DNA of 64,000 nucleotides from Pseudescherichia sp031998825. GTDB lineage: Bacteria; Pseudomonadota; Gammaproteobacteria; Enterobacterales; Enterobacteriaceae. This document shows positions 1 to 8,900 of the stretch, one piece after another; position 1 is the stretch's first letter; the number at the start of each line of letters is the position of its first letter. Both the position numbers and the translations under genes were made by a program. The notes beneath the pieces were generated by a model. That model saw nothing but the letters and a program-made list of their open reading frames with translations. It made no database searches and was not told the origin of the DNA. The stretch spans positions 1 through 64,000 of the forward strand of contig NZ_DAMACX010000018.1 in the NCBI RefSeq assembly GCF_031998825.1, written 5' to 3'.

Positions 1-36
1 ACGACGAGCTTTGATCACTGCTTTCTGTCTTCCCAT
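1..36 (-). CDS. phoH: PhoH ATPase, first 12 codons only
   Basis: Reading leftwards from the ATG at 36-34, the sequence encodes MGRQKAVIKARR, the N-terminus of E. coli PhoH as I recall it. PhoH is a cytosolic P-loop ATPase of the phosphate regulon. The rest of the gene lies beyond the left edge, so no ATPase motif can be seen here. The neighbouring efeB, efeO and efeU match the E. coli order phoH-efeBOU, which supports the call. Confidence 0.8.
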   Translation of the reverse strand, partial: MGRQKAVIKARR

Positions 37-458
37 GGATAGCACCTTGAGTTGTAGGTTTACATCACACGTGCCGCTACCGGCACGATTATGCGCACGA
101 ACGTCTGAGGTTTGGCTTCCTTGTAAGCCATGACTTGCTGATGAAAAGACGCGGCAAACCCACCCACTGTGTCGTTGGCCACGTCGGTAAATTCAGTTGT
201 TTTGCTGAGGGAAGAGGAGATTCTGGCGGTGAGACGATCGCTATCGGTGGCGTACTGCCCGCACCGAACATGGCGGATTGAGTGTTCTGATTGTCCTGAG
301 CCGGACCTTACCATTCGCGATCTCCATAGTGAATCGTTCACTGCCGGGAACTACCGCTGTTGATATAAGTAAAACAAAAATTTTCATAAAAGCAACATTA
401 TATTTACCAAAATATAACGAGCCTGACCTCTTACCTGGAGTCAGTTTCTGACATTAAT

Positions 459-476
459 ATTACAAAAATATAACAG
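459..476 (-). promoter_or_regulatory. PhoB-box-like direct repeat
   Basis: On the minus strand the bases read CTGTTATATTTTTGTAAT: two 7-mers (CTGTTAT and TTGTAAT) separated by 4 bases. That is the geometry of a PhoB box (CTGTCAT-N4-CTGTCAT). A related sequence, again containing AAAATATAACG, lies at 401-420. The orientation points towards phoH, which is PhoB-regulated in E. coli. However, the distance to the phoH start is about 420 bases, so either the leader is long or the match is fortuitous. Confidence 0.35.
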
Positions 477-489
477 GATTACGCTCATA

Positions 490-531
490 GAAAAAAATGA
501 TAGTTCTCCCCTGCCCCGCAGGACAGAGGAG
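490..531 (-). terminator. Probable terminator after efeB
   Basis: An 11-base stem (506-516 with 521-531, including G-U pairs) with a 4-base loop lies just past the efeB stop. It is followed on the minus strand by a T7 run at 497-491. The T run is separated from the stem by about 8 bases, so termination may be imperfect. Confidence 0.45.
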
Positions 532-537
532 AGCAGG

Positions 538-1821
538 CTACGCCTCCAGCAGCGGCTGAGCCAGATAGCGTTGCGTATCTTTCACGCCGGGCAGCGCAAA
601 GAAGTAACCTCCGCCGATCGGCTTGATATACTCCTCCAGCGCTTCGCCGTTGAGCCGCTTCTGCACCGTCAGGAAGCCCTTCTCCAGATCGTGCTGGTAG
701 CAGACAAACAGCAGGCCCATATCCAGCTGGCCGGCGTTGGTGACCCCCAGCGAGTAACTGTAGCCCCGACGCATCATCAGATTGACCTCGGTCTCTGGCG
801 TACGCGGGTTGGCAAGACGGATATGGCTGTCGAGGGCGATAACGTTGCCGTCAGGATCAGACGTGTAGTCCGGCACGTCGTGTTCATGTTTCATGCCCAG
901 CGGGGCGCCGCTCTGCTTGTCCCGACCAAAAATGGTCTGCTGCTCCTTGAGCGGCGTGCGATCCCAGAACTCAACGCGGAACTGAATAATGCGTACCGCC
1001 TGATAGCTGCCACCCACCGTCCAGGCTGGCTCCTGCTGGTCAGGCGTAACCCATACCACGCTCTGCATCAGAGCGCCATTCTGACTGTCCGGGTTGCCGG
1101 TACCGTCTTTGAAGCCCAGCAGGTTGATCGGCGTCTCTTTCCCTTTACTGCGTGCCGCGTGGTCAGAGATGAACCCCTCCCGCTTCCAGCGGATGCTGAG
1201 CAGATCCGGGGTGTATTTAATGATATCGCGCAGGGCGTGGATCACCGTATCCCCGGTGTTAGCACAGATTTGCAGCAGCAGATCGCCATGGCACAGGGTC
1301 GCATCCAGCGAATCGTTGGGGAAGCGCGTCATCTTCTCCAGCTTCGCAGGGCGCTGCGGGCCTAAGCCAAAGCGATCGTCAAACAACGATACCCCCAGCG
1401 AGACCGTGATGGTCAGGTTATCCGGGGCAATAAAGCCGCCGAGAATACCGGAGTCCATGGGCGGCATACGCGGGTTAGGCGTATCGGGCGCGGGGCCACC
1501 GGTGGTTAAAAACGCAATCCGCTGGGTCAGCAGGCGAAACAGCCGCTCCAGCTCCGATTTGTCGCTGGCCAGCACATCGAAAGCCACCAGCATCATCGAA
1601 GCCTGCTGCGGCGTCAGGATACCCGCCTGATGGTTGCCATAGAATGGCTGGGTCTCCATCCGCGCATCCGGCGACAGGGTGCCGGGAGCGCTTTTAGGCT
1701 TTGCCGCATGGGCTACCGGACAGCCACCCGCCAGCGCCAGGGCGCCACCCAGCGCGCCCATGCCCTTCAGTAAACGGCGGCGTGAAGGCTCGCTCACGCC
1801 GTGCTCATCATGCTCTGTCAT
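538..1821 (-). CDS. efeB: EfeB deferrochelatase / DyP-type heme peroxidase
   Basis: This is the third gene of the ferrous-iron/heme-iron system, a periplasmic heme-dependent peroxidase said to release iron from heme. Its 427 residues agree with E. coli EfeB (423). The N-terminus has a Tat signal with consecutive arginines (RRRLLKG, about residue 14) followed by an Ala/Gly-rich hydrophobic stretch. The body is a DyP-type ferredoxin-like fold, with the family GxxDG motif seen as GFKDGTGNP. The gene starts 2 bases after efeO stops and so is cotranscribed with efeU and efeO. Folding across the inner membrane by Tat fits cofactor loading in the cytosol. Confidence 0.95.
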   Translation of the reverse strand: MTEHDEHGVSEPSRRRLLKGMGALGGALALAGGCPVAHAAKPKSAPGTLSPDARMETQPFYGNHQAGILTPQQASMMLVAFDVLASDKSELERLFRLLTQRIAFLTTGGPAPDTPNPRMPPMDSGILGGFIAPDNLTITVSLGVSLFDDRFGLGPQRPAKLEKMTRFPNDSLDATLCHGDLLLQICANTGDTVIHALRDIIKYTPDLLSIRWKREGFISDHAARSKGKETPINLLGFKDGTGNPDSQNGALMQSVVWVTPDQQEPAWTVGGSYQAVRIIQFRVEFWDRTPLKEQQTIFGRDKQSGAPLGMKHEHDVPDYTSDPDGNVIALDSHIRLANPRTPETEVNLMMRRGYSYSLGVTNAGQLDMGLLFVCYQHDLEKGFLTVQKRLNGEALEEYIKPIGGGYFFALPGVKDTQRYLAQPLLEA

Positions 1822-1823
1822 GC

Positions 1824-2951
1824 TTAATCCAGTCCGAGTACACCGCGAAGCTGGGCCAGATCTTCCGCCAGGGTGGTGATCGGTCCTTTCAGCGCCGTGC
1901 GATCGGCGTCGGTCAGTTTGTCATAGGTTTCGAAGCCATCTTTAGTGCGGTATTTCGCGAGAATGGTATCCACTTTCTTGAAGTTAGCGTCCACCTTCGC
2001 CAGCAGCTCGGCGTTGCCTTTCTGCAGCTGCGGGCGTAGCAGGTCGACAATTTTCTGCGCACCGTCGACGTTAGCCTGGAAGTCCCAGAGATCGGTGTGG
2101 CTGTAGCGATCCTCTTCGCCGCTAATCTTGCTGGCCGCAACCTCTTCAATCAGCCCAGCCGCGCCACCGACCACTTTTGACGGCGGGAAGGCCAGCTCGC
2201 TAACGCGTTTTTGCAACTCAAGCACGTCGCTATTCAGCTGGTCAGCATACTGCTCCATGCCTTTAGCGGAATTATCGCCAAACAGCGCTTTTTCGAGGCG
2301 GTGGAAGCCGGTGAATTTCGGATCGGCAGCCTTCTGCTCGTAGTCATCCTCGCGGGCATCGATGCTGCCGTCGAGGTCAGAGAAAAGCTCGGCGATCGGC
2401 TCAATGCGCTCGTAGTGCTGACGCGTCGGGGCATACAGCGATTTCGCTTTCTCAACATCGCCCGCCTTCACCGCGTCGGTAAAGGCTTTGGTCTTCGCCA
2501 CCAGACCGTTCATCTCCTGAGTCACGTAAGCTTTATACTCGGTAATCGCAGCGCCGAGGCTCAGCAGTGCGTCACCTCTGGCCGCATCCGCCGTGGCGGC
2601 ACCTTTAACAATCAGCTTGCCCTTCGGGTTGGTCAGCAGGCCGCAGGTCATCTCATATTCGCCCGGCTGCAGGTTGGCGGTTAGCTTCTGGCTAAAGCCA
2701 GGAGCAATGTTTTCCCGCTCCTCAACCACCATGACGCCCTTGAGGATCTCCCACTCCAGCGCTTTCTGGCTGTGGTTGAGAATAATAAACTGCGTTTTCC
2801 CGGCGTTAACCGTGAGGTTCATCGGCTCACACTGTTTATCGGTTACCGTGACCTTTACCTGAGGAACATCGGCCGCCTGAGCGCTGAACGCGCAGGCGAG
2901 CAGCGCGGCAATACCAACCTGTAAAGCACTACGACGAAAATGCGTTGCCAT
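1824..2951 (-). CDS. efeO: EfeO periplasmic iron-uptake protein
   Basis: EfeO is the periplasmic component thought to bind and deliver iron to the EfeU permease. I chose the ATG at 2951, giving 375 residues as in E. coli and a Sec signal peptide ending AFSAQA. The open frame extends 18 codons further upstream with no support. An N-terminal cupredoxin-like domain (about residues 30-120) is followed by an M75 imelysin/peptidase-like domain carrying the HxxE motif as GFHRLEKALF. The gene lies between efeU and efeB in one operon; the efeU-efeO gap is 53 bases. Confidence 0.95.
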   Translation of the reverse strand: MATHFRRSALQVGIAALLACAFSAQAADVPQVKVTVTDKQCEPMNLTVNAGKTQFIILNHSQKALEWEILKGVMVVEERENIAPGFSQKLTANLQPGEYEMTCGLLTNPKGKLIVKGAATADAARGDALLSLGAAITEYKAYVTQEMNGLVAKTKAFTDAVKAGDVEKAKSLYAPTRQHYERIEPIAELFSDLDGSIDAREDDYEQKAADPKFTGFHRLEKALFGDNSAKGMEQYADQLNSDVLELQKRVSELAFPPSKVVGGAAGLIEEVAASKISGEEDRYSHTDLWDFQANVDGAQKIVDLLRPQLQKGNAELLAKVDANFKKVDTILAKYRTKDGFETYDKLTDADRTALKGPITTLAEDLAQLRGVLGLD

Positions 2952-3004
2952 AACCTTTCCCTTAAAAAGTATGTTGTAACTACTATTGTCACTATTAATA
3001 AACA

Positions 3005-3838
3005 TCAGGAGGCACCGGGAGACATCTGTGCCCCCGGGCGCGGCGGCAGCATAAACAGCAACAGCGCCGGAATAAGGTAGGCAAACCAGACCACGACTTC
3101 ACTGACGCTGGGCGCTTCCTGGTAGCCAAAAATGCCCTCCAGCAGGGTGCCGAACAGCGTGTGGGTGCTCAGGGTATTGCTGAGATCGAAGGCCACCTGC
3201 TGGAAGTGATTCCAGAGGCCCGCTTCATGGAAAGCGCGGATCGCCCCGGCGGCCAGTCCGGCGGCCACCAGCAGAATGAATAGGCTGGTCCATTTGAAAA
3301 ACGCAGCCATATTGAGGCGAATGCCGCCCCAGTAGATAAGGAAGCCAATCACCACGGCTGTCGCCAGGCCGGTGAGTGCGCCCACCGGCGGCCAGATCCC
3401 CACATCCTGTTGAAACGCCGCCAGCAGGAAGAAGACTGACTCCAGCCCTTCGCGGGCTACCGCAAAGAAGACCATCATAATCAGCGCCCAGCCATGATGA
3501 TTGCCCTGCTTCAGGGCGTTATCTACCGCCTGCTCAAGCTGGACCTTAACGTTGCGCGATACTTTGCGCATCCAGAAGACCATCCACGTCAGGATCACCA
3601 CGGCAATCACCGCCACGATGCCTTCAAACAGCTCCTGCTCTTTTTGCGGAAACTCACCGGTGGTTTCGTTGATGATGACACCCAGCGCAAGGCAGAGCGC
3701 GGCGGCGAGAAAAACGCCGATCCACATCATGCCAATCCAGCGGCCGCGTTGGGTACGCTTCAGGTAGCTGGCGATGAGGCTAACGATCAGCGCCGCTTCG
3801 AGTCCTTCACGTAACATAATGAGAAATGGCACAAACAT
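3005..3838 (-). CDS. efeU: EfeU ferrous iron permease
   Basis: EfeU is an inner-membrane Fe(II) permease of the Ftr1/OFeT family. Its 277 residues form about seven transmembrane helices. The two REGLE motifs that bind iron are present: LREGLEA near residue 9 and AREGLESV around residue 129. The reading frame is complete, unlike E. coli K-12, where efeU is frameshifted and silent. It is the first gene of efeUOB and lies directly below a strong Fur box, so it should be induced on iron limitation. Confidence 0.95.
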   Translation of the reverse strand: MFVPFLIMLREGLEAALIVSLIASYLKRTQRGRWIGMMWIGVFLAAALCLALGVIINETTGEFPQKEQELFEGIVAVIAVVILTWMVFWMRKVSRNVKVQLEQAVDNALKQGNHHGWALIMMVFFAVAREGLESVFFLLAAFQQDVGIWPPVGALTGLATAVVIGFLIYWGGIRLNMAAFFKWTSLFILLVAAGLAAGAIRAFHEAGLWNHFQQVAFDLSNTLSTHTLFGTLLEGIFGYQEAPSVSEVVVWFAYLIPALLLFMLPPRPGAQMSPGAS

Positions 3839-3894
3839 GCGGTAAACCTTTGAATGTTAAGCAGCGTCAAATGATGCAAAGAAAAGTAAATTTC

Positions 3895-3913
3895 AATGAT
3901 AGTGATTATCATT
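3895..3913. promoter_or_regulatory. Fur box upstream of efeUOB
   Basis: The bases AATGATAGTGATTATCATT match the 19-base Fur palindrome (GATAATGATAATCATTATC) closely, with ATGATA and TATCAT arms. The site lies 57 bases upstream of the efeU start, a usual position for Fur repression. Confidence 0.85.
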
Positions 3914-4027
3914 ACGCCAGAGATAAACACAAGTAATTTCTGTGCGGAAGTTTCTCAGAATGTTACGCAAGACAAGATGCGCGCGGGAAGGTAAATCGAA
4001 GGTTGAATAATTGTGAATAAGAAGTGA

Positions 4028-4058
4028 GAAAACGCACCGGAGAGCGGCTCCGGTGCGT
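4028..4058 (-). terminator. Terminator after putP
   Basis: An 11-bp perfect stem (4032-4042 with 4048-4058, loop AGCGG) sits 9 bases past the putP stop. It is followed on the minus strand by a short T-rich tail. Confidence 0.75.
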
Positions 4059-4067
4059 GAACAACGG

Positions 4068-5573
4068 TTAGTTTGCTACACGTGGTTCCGGCTTGGTGTG
4101 GTAGTGCGCGTCCGCCTCGGCAAAGCGCGTCTGCATGCTTGTCGACGGCGCTTTATCCAGCAGGCTGAAGAGCACGATACCGATGCTGCCGAAGATAAAG
4201 CCAGGAATGATCTCGTACAGGCCCAGCAGTTCGAAGTGCTTCCAGACGATAACGGTCACCGCACCGATGATCATCCCCGCCAGCGCGCCGTTACGGGTCA
4301 TGCGTGACCACAGTACCGAGAAGAGCACCACCGGACCAAAGGCTGCGCCGAAACCAGCCCAGGCGTAGCTTACCAGGCCCAGCACGCGGTTTTCTGGGTT
4401 GGCAGCAAGAGCGATAGCCACCAGCGCGACCACCAGCACCATAATGCGCCCGACCCACACCAGCTCGTTCTGGCTTGCGCCTTTACGCAGGAAGGCCTTG
4501 TAGAGATCTTCCGTGATAGCGCTGGAGCAGACCAGCAGCTGGCAGCTCAGGGTGGACATTACCGCCGCCAGAATGGCAGAGAGCAGCACGCCCGCCACCC
4601 ACGGGTTAAACAGCACCTGCGTTAATTCAATAAATACACGCTCGGCGTTCTGGTTTACGCCTCCCGCCAGGGTCGGGTTGTTGCTGTAGTAGGCAATTCC
4701 GAAGAAGCCTACGGCTACCGCACCGGCCAGGCAGAGGATCATCCAGGCCATACTAATGCGCCGGGCGTGAACGATGGTGTGGTGGGAGTCCGCCGCCATA
4801 AAGCGCGCCAGAATGTGCGGCTGGCCAAAGTAGCCCAGCCCCCAGCCCAGCAGCGAGACGATAGCCACAAAGTTCAGCCCTTTAAGCATGTCGAGGTTTT
4901 CAATGCTCTTCTGCTGGATCACCACCAGCGAGTCGTCAAAGCCGCCCACGGAGACCATCACCATTACCGGGGTGAGGATCAGGGCGAAGATCATCAGGCT
5001 GGCCTGCACGGTATCGGTCCAGCTTACTGCCAGGAAGCCGCCCACGAAGGTGTAGATAATGGTTGCTGCCGCCCCGGCCCACAGTGCCGTTTCGTAGCTC
5101 ATGCCGAAGGTGCTCTCAAACAGACGCGCCCCCGCAACGATGCCGGATGCACAGTAGATGGTGAAGAACAGCAGAATAACCAGCGCGGAGATGATGCGCA
5201 GCACGCGGCTACGATCTTCAAAGCGGCTGGTAAAGTAGTCCGGCAGCGTCAGGGCGTTGTTGTTTGCCTCGGTATGCACACGCAGACGGCCCGCCACCAG
5301 TTTCCAGTTGATCCATGCCCCCAGCGTCAGGCCGATAGCGATCCAACTCTCGGAGATGCCAGAGATGAAAATTGCCCCCGGCAGGCCCATCAGCAGCCAG
5401 CCGCTCATGTCAGAGGCACCCGCAGAGAGCGCGGTGACCAGCGGGCCTAAGCTACGTCCGCCAAGAATGTAGTCATCAAAGTTTTTTGTCGATCGCCAGG
5501 CGACAAAACCAATTAAAATCATGCCAAAGATGTAAACAAGAAACGTCACCAGCATCGGGGTGCTCATTGCCAT
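4068..5573 (-). CDS. putP: PutP sodium/proline symporter
   Basis: PutP is an inner-membrane Na+-coupled L-proline importer of the solute:sodium symporter (SSS) family. Its 501 residues compare with 502 in E. coli, and the sequence is near-identical through the core (for example STKNFDDYILGGRSLGP and GASDMSGWLLMGLPGA). Thirteen membrane segments are expected. It is divergent from putA across a shared control region where PutA acts as repressor, so transport and breakdown of proline are induced together. Confidence 0.97.
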   Translation of the reverse strand: MAMSTPMLVTFLVYIFGMILIGFVAWRSTKNFDDYILGGRSLGPLVTALSAGASDMSGWLLMGLPGAIFISGISESWIAIGLTLGAWINWKLVAGRLRVHTEANNNALTLPDYFTSRFEDRSRVLRIISALVILLFFTIYCASGIVAGARLFESTFGMSYETALWAGAAATIIYTFVGGFLAVSWTDTVQASLMIFALILTPVMVMVSVGGFDDSLVVIQQKSIENLDMLKGLNFVAIVSLLGWGLGYFGQPHILARFMAADSHHTIVHARRISMAWMILCLAGAVAVGFFGIAYYSNNPTLAGGVNQNAERVFIELTQVLFNPWVAGVLLSAILAAVMSTLSCQLLVCSSAITEDLYKAFLRKGASQNELVWVGRIMVLVVALVAIALAANPENRVLGLVSYAWAGFGAAFGPVVLFSVLWSRMTRNGALAGMIIGAVTVIVWKHFELLGLYEIIPGFIFGSIGIVLFSLLDKAPSTSMQTRFAEADAHYHTKPEPRVAN

Positions 5574-5993
5574 TCAAAAGTCTCCAGATCTTATCGTCAG
5601 CAAACGTCATGTTTGCTGCGTTGACCTTTTCCGGAACGGGGAAAAGGTATCGTTGTTGCGTTGGGCGACCGTATCCTGCCGGAAGCTATTCCTAACCACA
5701 ATCGATTTAACATGGCATTCACATGAATTACATCCCCGTTACGATACCATTTTCTAATAGGTTGCACTCGCTCACGCTTTACAAGGTAACACCGTGCAAA
5801 AGTGTTAAGCGCCGCATGGTTTCTGGTTTCCAGGGGTGCTAGCGCAACTTTTTAACGTCCGATCATCGTTTACAATCCATTCATTTTTCAGCTTGTTGGC
5901 CGTGTCACAATTAACACGGTTGCACAAAGTTGCAACATGGTGGATATTTCTCGCTAACGACACAGAGTGACGATAATAACGAGGAGTAGATGC
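5574..5993. promoter_or_regulatory. putP-putA control region with PutA operator hexamers
   Basis: This 420-base divergent regulatory region contains GTTGCA, the published PutA operator hexamer, at 5761-5766, 5919-5924 and 5929-5934. The last overlaps a TGCAAC on the other strand, making the palindrome GTTGCAAC at 5929-5936. The spacing suggests sites that cover both promoters, as in E. coli. No gene is present; the short frames here are shadows. Confidence 0.75.
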
Positions 5994-8900
5994 ATGGGTA
6001 GCACCACGATGGGGGTTAAGCTTGATGACGCCACGCGTGACCGTATTAAGCAGGCGGCGACGCAGATCGATCGCACGCCGCACTGGCTGATTAAGCAGGC
6101 CATCTTTAACTATCTTGAGCGCGTCGAGAGCGGTGACGCGCTGCCGGAGCTACCGGGCCAGAATAACGGCGTAGAGAGCGAACACGCCGACAACAGCGTA
6201 CTGAAAGATGAACCGCATCAGCCGTTCCTGGAATTTGCCGAGCAGATCCTGCCCCAGTCCGTGAGCCGCGCGGCCATCACCGCCGCCTGGCGACGCGCGG
6301 AAACTGACGCCGTGCCGATGCTGCTGGAGCAGGCGCGCCTGCCGGAGCCGGTTGCCGATCGCGCACAGAAACTGGCCTACCGCCTCGCAGAGAAGCTGCG
6401 TAATCAAAAAACCGCTACCGGCCGTGCCGGAATGGTGCAGAGCCTGCTGCAGGAGTTCTCCCTCTCCTCGCAGGAGGGCGTGGCCCTGATGTGCCTGGCC
6501 GAAGCGCTGCTGCGTATTCCAGACAAGGCCACCCGTGATGCGCTGATCCGTGACAAAATCAGCAACGGCAACTGGCAGTCGCATATCGGCCGCAGCCCCT
6601 CGCTGTTTGTTAACGCCGCGACCTGGGGCCTGCTGTTTACCGGTCGTCTGGTCTCTACCCATAACGAAGCCAGCCTTTCGCGCTCGCTGAATCGCATTAT
6701 CGGTAAGAGCGGCGAGCCGCTGATCCGCAAAGGCGTGGACATGGCGATGCGCCTGATGGGCGAGCAGTTTGTTACCGGGGAAACCATCGCCGAAGCGCTG
6801 GCCAACGCCCGCAAGCTGGAGGAGAAAGGGTTCCGCTACTCCTACGATATGCTGGGCGAGGCGGCGCTGACCGCCACCGATGCGCAGGCCTATATGGTCT
6901 CCTATCAGCAGGCAATCCACGCCATCGGCAAAGCCTCCAACGGCCGCGGCATCTATGAAGGTCCGGGGATCTCCATCAAGCTGTCGGCCCTGCATCCGCG
7001 CTACAGCCGGGCGCAGTATGACCGGGTGATGAGCGAACTCTATCCGCGCCTGAAGTCATTAACCCTGCTGGCGCGCCAGTACGATATCGGGATCAACATC
7101 GACGCCGAGGAGGCGGATCGCCTGGAGATTTCCCTCGATCTGCTGGAGAAACTCTGCTTCGATCCGGATCTGGCGGGCTGGAACGGCATCGGCTTCGTGA
7201 TCCAGGCCTACATGAAGCGCTGCCCGTTTGTTATCGACTACCTGACCGATCTCGCCTCCCGCAGCCGTCGCCGCCTGATGATCCGTCTGGTGAAAGGCGC
7301 CTACTGGGATAGCGAAATCAAACGCGCTCAGGTTGAGGGGCTGGAGGGGTATCCTGTCTATACCCGCAAGGTTTACACCGACGTCTCCTATATCGCCTGT
7401 GCGAAAAAGCTGCTCAGCGTACCGAACCTGATCTACCCGCAGTTTGCGACCCACAACGCCCACACCCTGGCCGCTATCTATCAGCTTGCCGGGGAAAACT
7501 ACTATCCGGGCCAGTATGAGTTCCAGTGCCTGCATGGCATGGGCGAGCCGCTCTACGAGCAGGTGGTAGGCAATATTGCCGACGGCAAGCTGAACCGCCC
7601 CTGCCGTATCTACGCCCCGGTTGGCACCCATGAAACGCTGCTGGCCTACCTGGTCCGCCGCCTGCTGGAGAATGGCGCGAATACCTCCTTTGTTAACCGC
7701 ATCGCCGACACCACCCTGCCTCTCGACGAGCTGGTGGCCGACCCGGTGACCGCCGTTGAAAAACTGGCGGCCCAGGAGGGGCAGATTGGTCTGCCGCATC
7801 CGAAGATCCCCCTGCCGGTGGATCTCTATGGCGAAGGCCGGATTAACGCCGCCGGGCTGGATCTGGCGAATGAACACCGGCTGGCGTCCCTCTCCTCTGC
7901 CCTGCTCAACAGTGCCCTGCACAGCTGGCAGGCTGCGCCGCTGCTGGAGCAGCCGGTTGAAGAGGGCGAGATGACTGCCGTTATCAACCCGGCAGAGCCG
8001 AAGGATATTGTCGGCTACGCCCGGGAAGCCACCTCCGCCGAAGTTGAGCAGGCGCTGGAGAGCGCGGTGAACAACGGACCAATCTGGTTTGCCACGCCGC
8101 CCGAGGAGCGTGCCGCCATCCTGGAGCGTGCTGCCATGCTGATGGAAGATCAGACCCAGCAGCTGATCGGTATTCTGGTGCGTGAGGCGGGTAAAACCTT
8201 CAGCAACGCCATCGCCGAGGTGCGTGAAGCGGTGGACTTCCTCCGCTACTACGCGGGCCAGGTGCGGGACGATTTTGACAACGAGACGCACCGCCCCCTG
8301 GGTCCGGTAGTCTGTATCAGCCCGTGGAACTTCCCGCTGGCGATCTTTACCGGCCAGGTTGCCGCTGCCCTCGCGGCGGGTAACAGCGTGCTGGCGAAAC
8401 CGGCAGAGCAGACGCCGCTGATTGCCGCTCAGAGCGTGGCCCTGCTGCGGGAAGCAGGCGTCCCTGCCGGGGTCGTTCAGCTCCTGCCGGGCCGGGGTGA
8501 GACCGTCGGCGCGCAGCTGACCGCCGACAACCGCGTGCGCGGGGTGATGTTCACCGGCTCGACCGAGGTCGCCTCCCTGCTGCAGCGCAGCATTGCGCCG
8601 CGCCTCGATGCGCAGGGCCGACCGACGCCGCTAATCGCCGAAACCGGCGGTATGAATGCGATGATCGTTGACTCCTCGGCGCTGACCGAGCAGGTGGTGG
8701 TCGATGTGATGGCCTCGGCGTTTGACAGTGCGGGTCAGCGCTGCTCGGCGCTGCGCCTGCTCTGCTTGCAGGAGGATATTGCCGATCACACCCTGAAAAT
8801 GCTGCGCGGCGCGATGGCGGAGAGCCGGATGGGTAACCCTGGCCGTCTCTCGACCGATATCGGTCCGGTGATCGACGCCGAGGCGAAAAACGCCATCGAG

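Larger units (their letters stand above)
37..537. other. phoH-efeB intergenic region, no convincing gene
   Basis: This 500-base stretch separates phoH from the end of efeB. The part from 363 to 500 is AT-rich and holds PhoB-box-like repeats and the efeB terminator. A 93-codon reading frame (341-60, minus, GTG start) crosses the left half. It has no recognisable family, lacks a good ribosome binding site, and overlaps other frames of similar length, so I do not call it a gene. Its last 45 codons look more protein-like than the rest, so a decayed or small lineage-specific protein cannot be excluded. Confidence 0.4.

Noticed and set aside
60..341. 93-codon minus-strand frame upstream of phoH
   Set aside because: GTG start without a ribosome site, no family, and overlapping frames of similar size; kept only as a remark in the intergenic entry.
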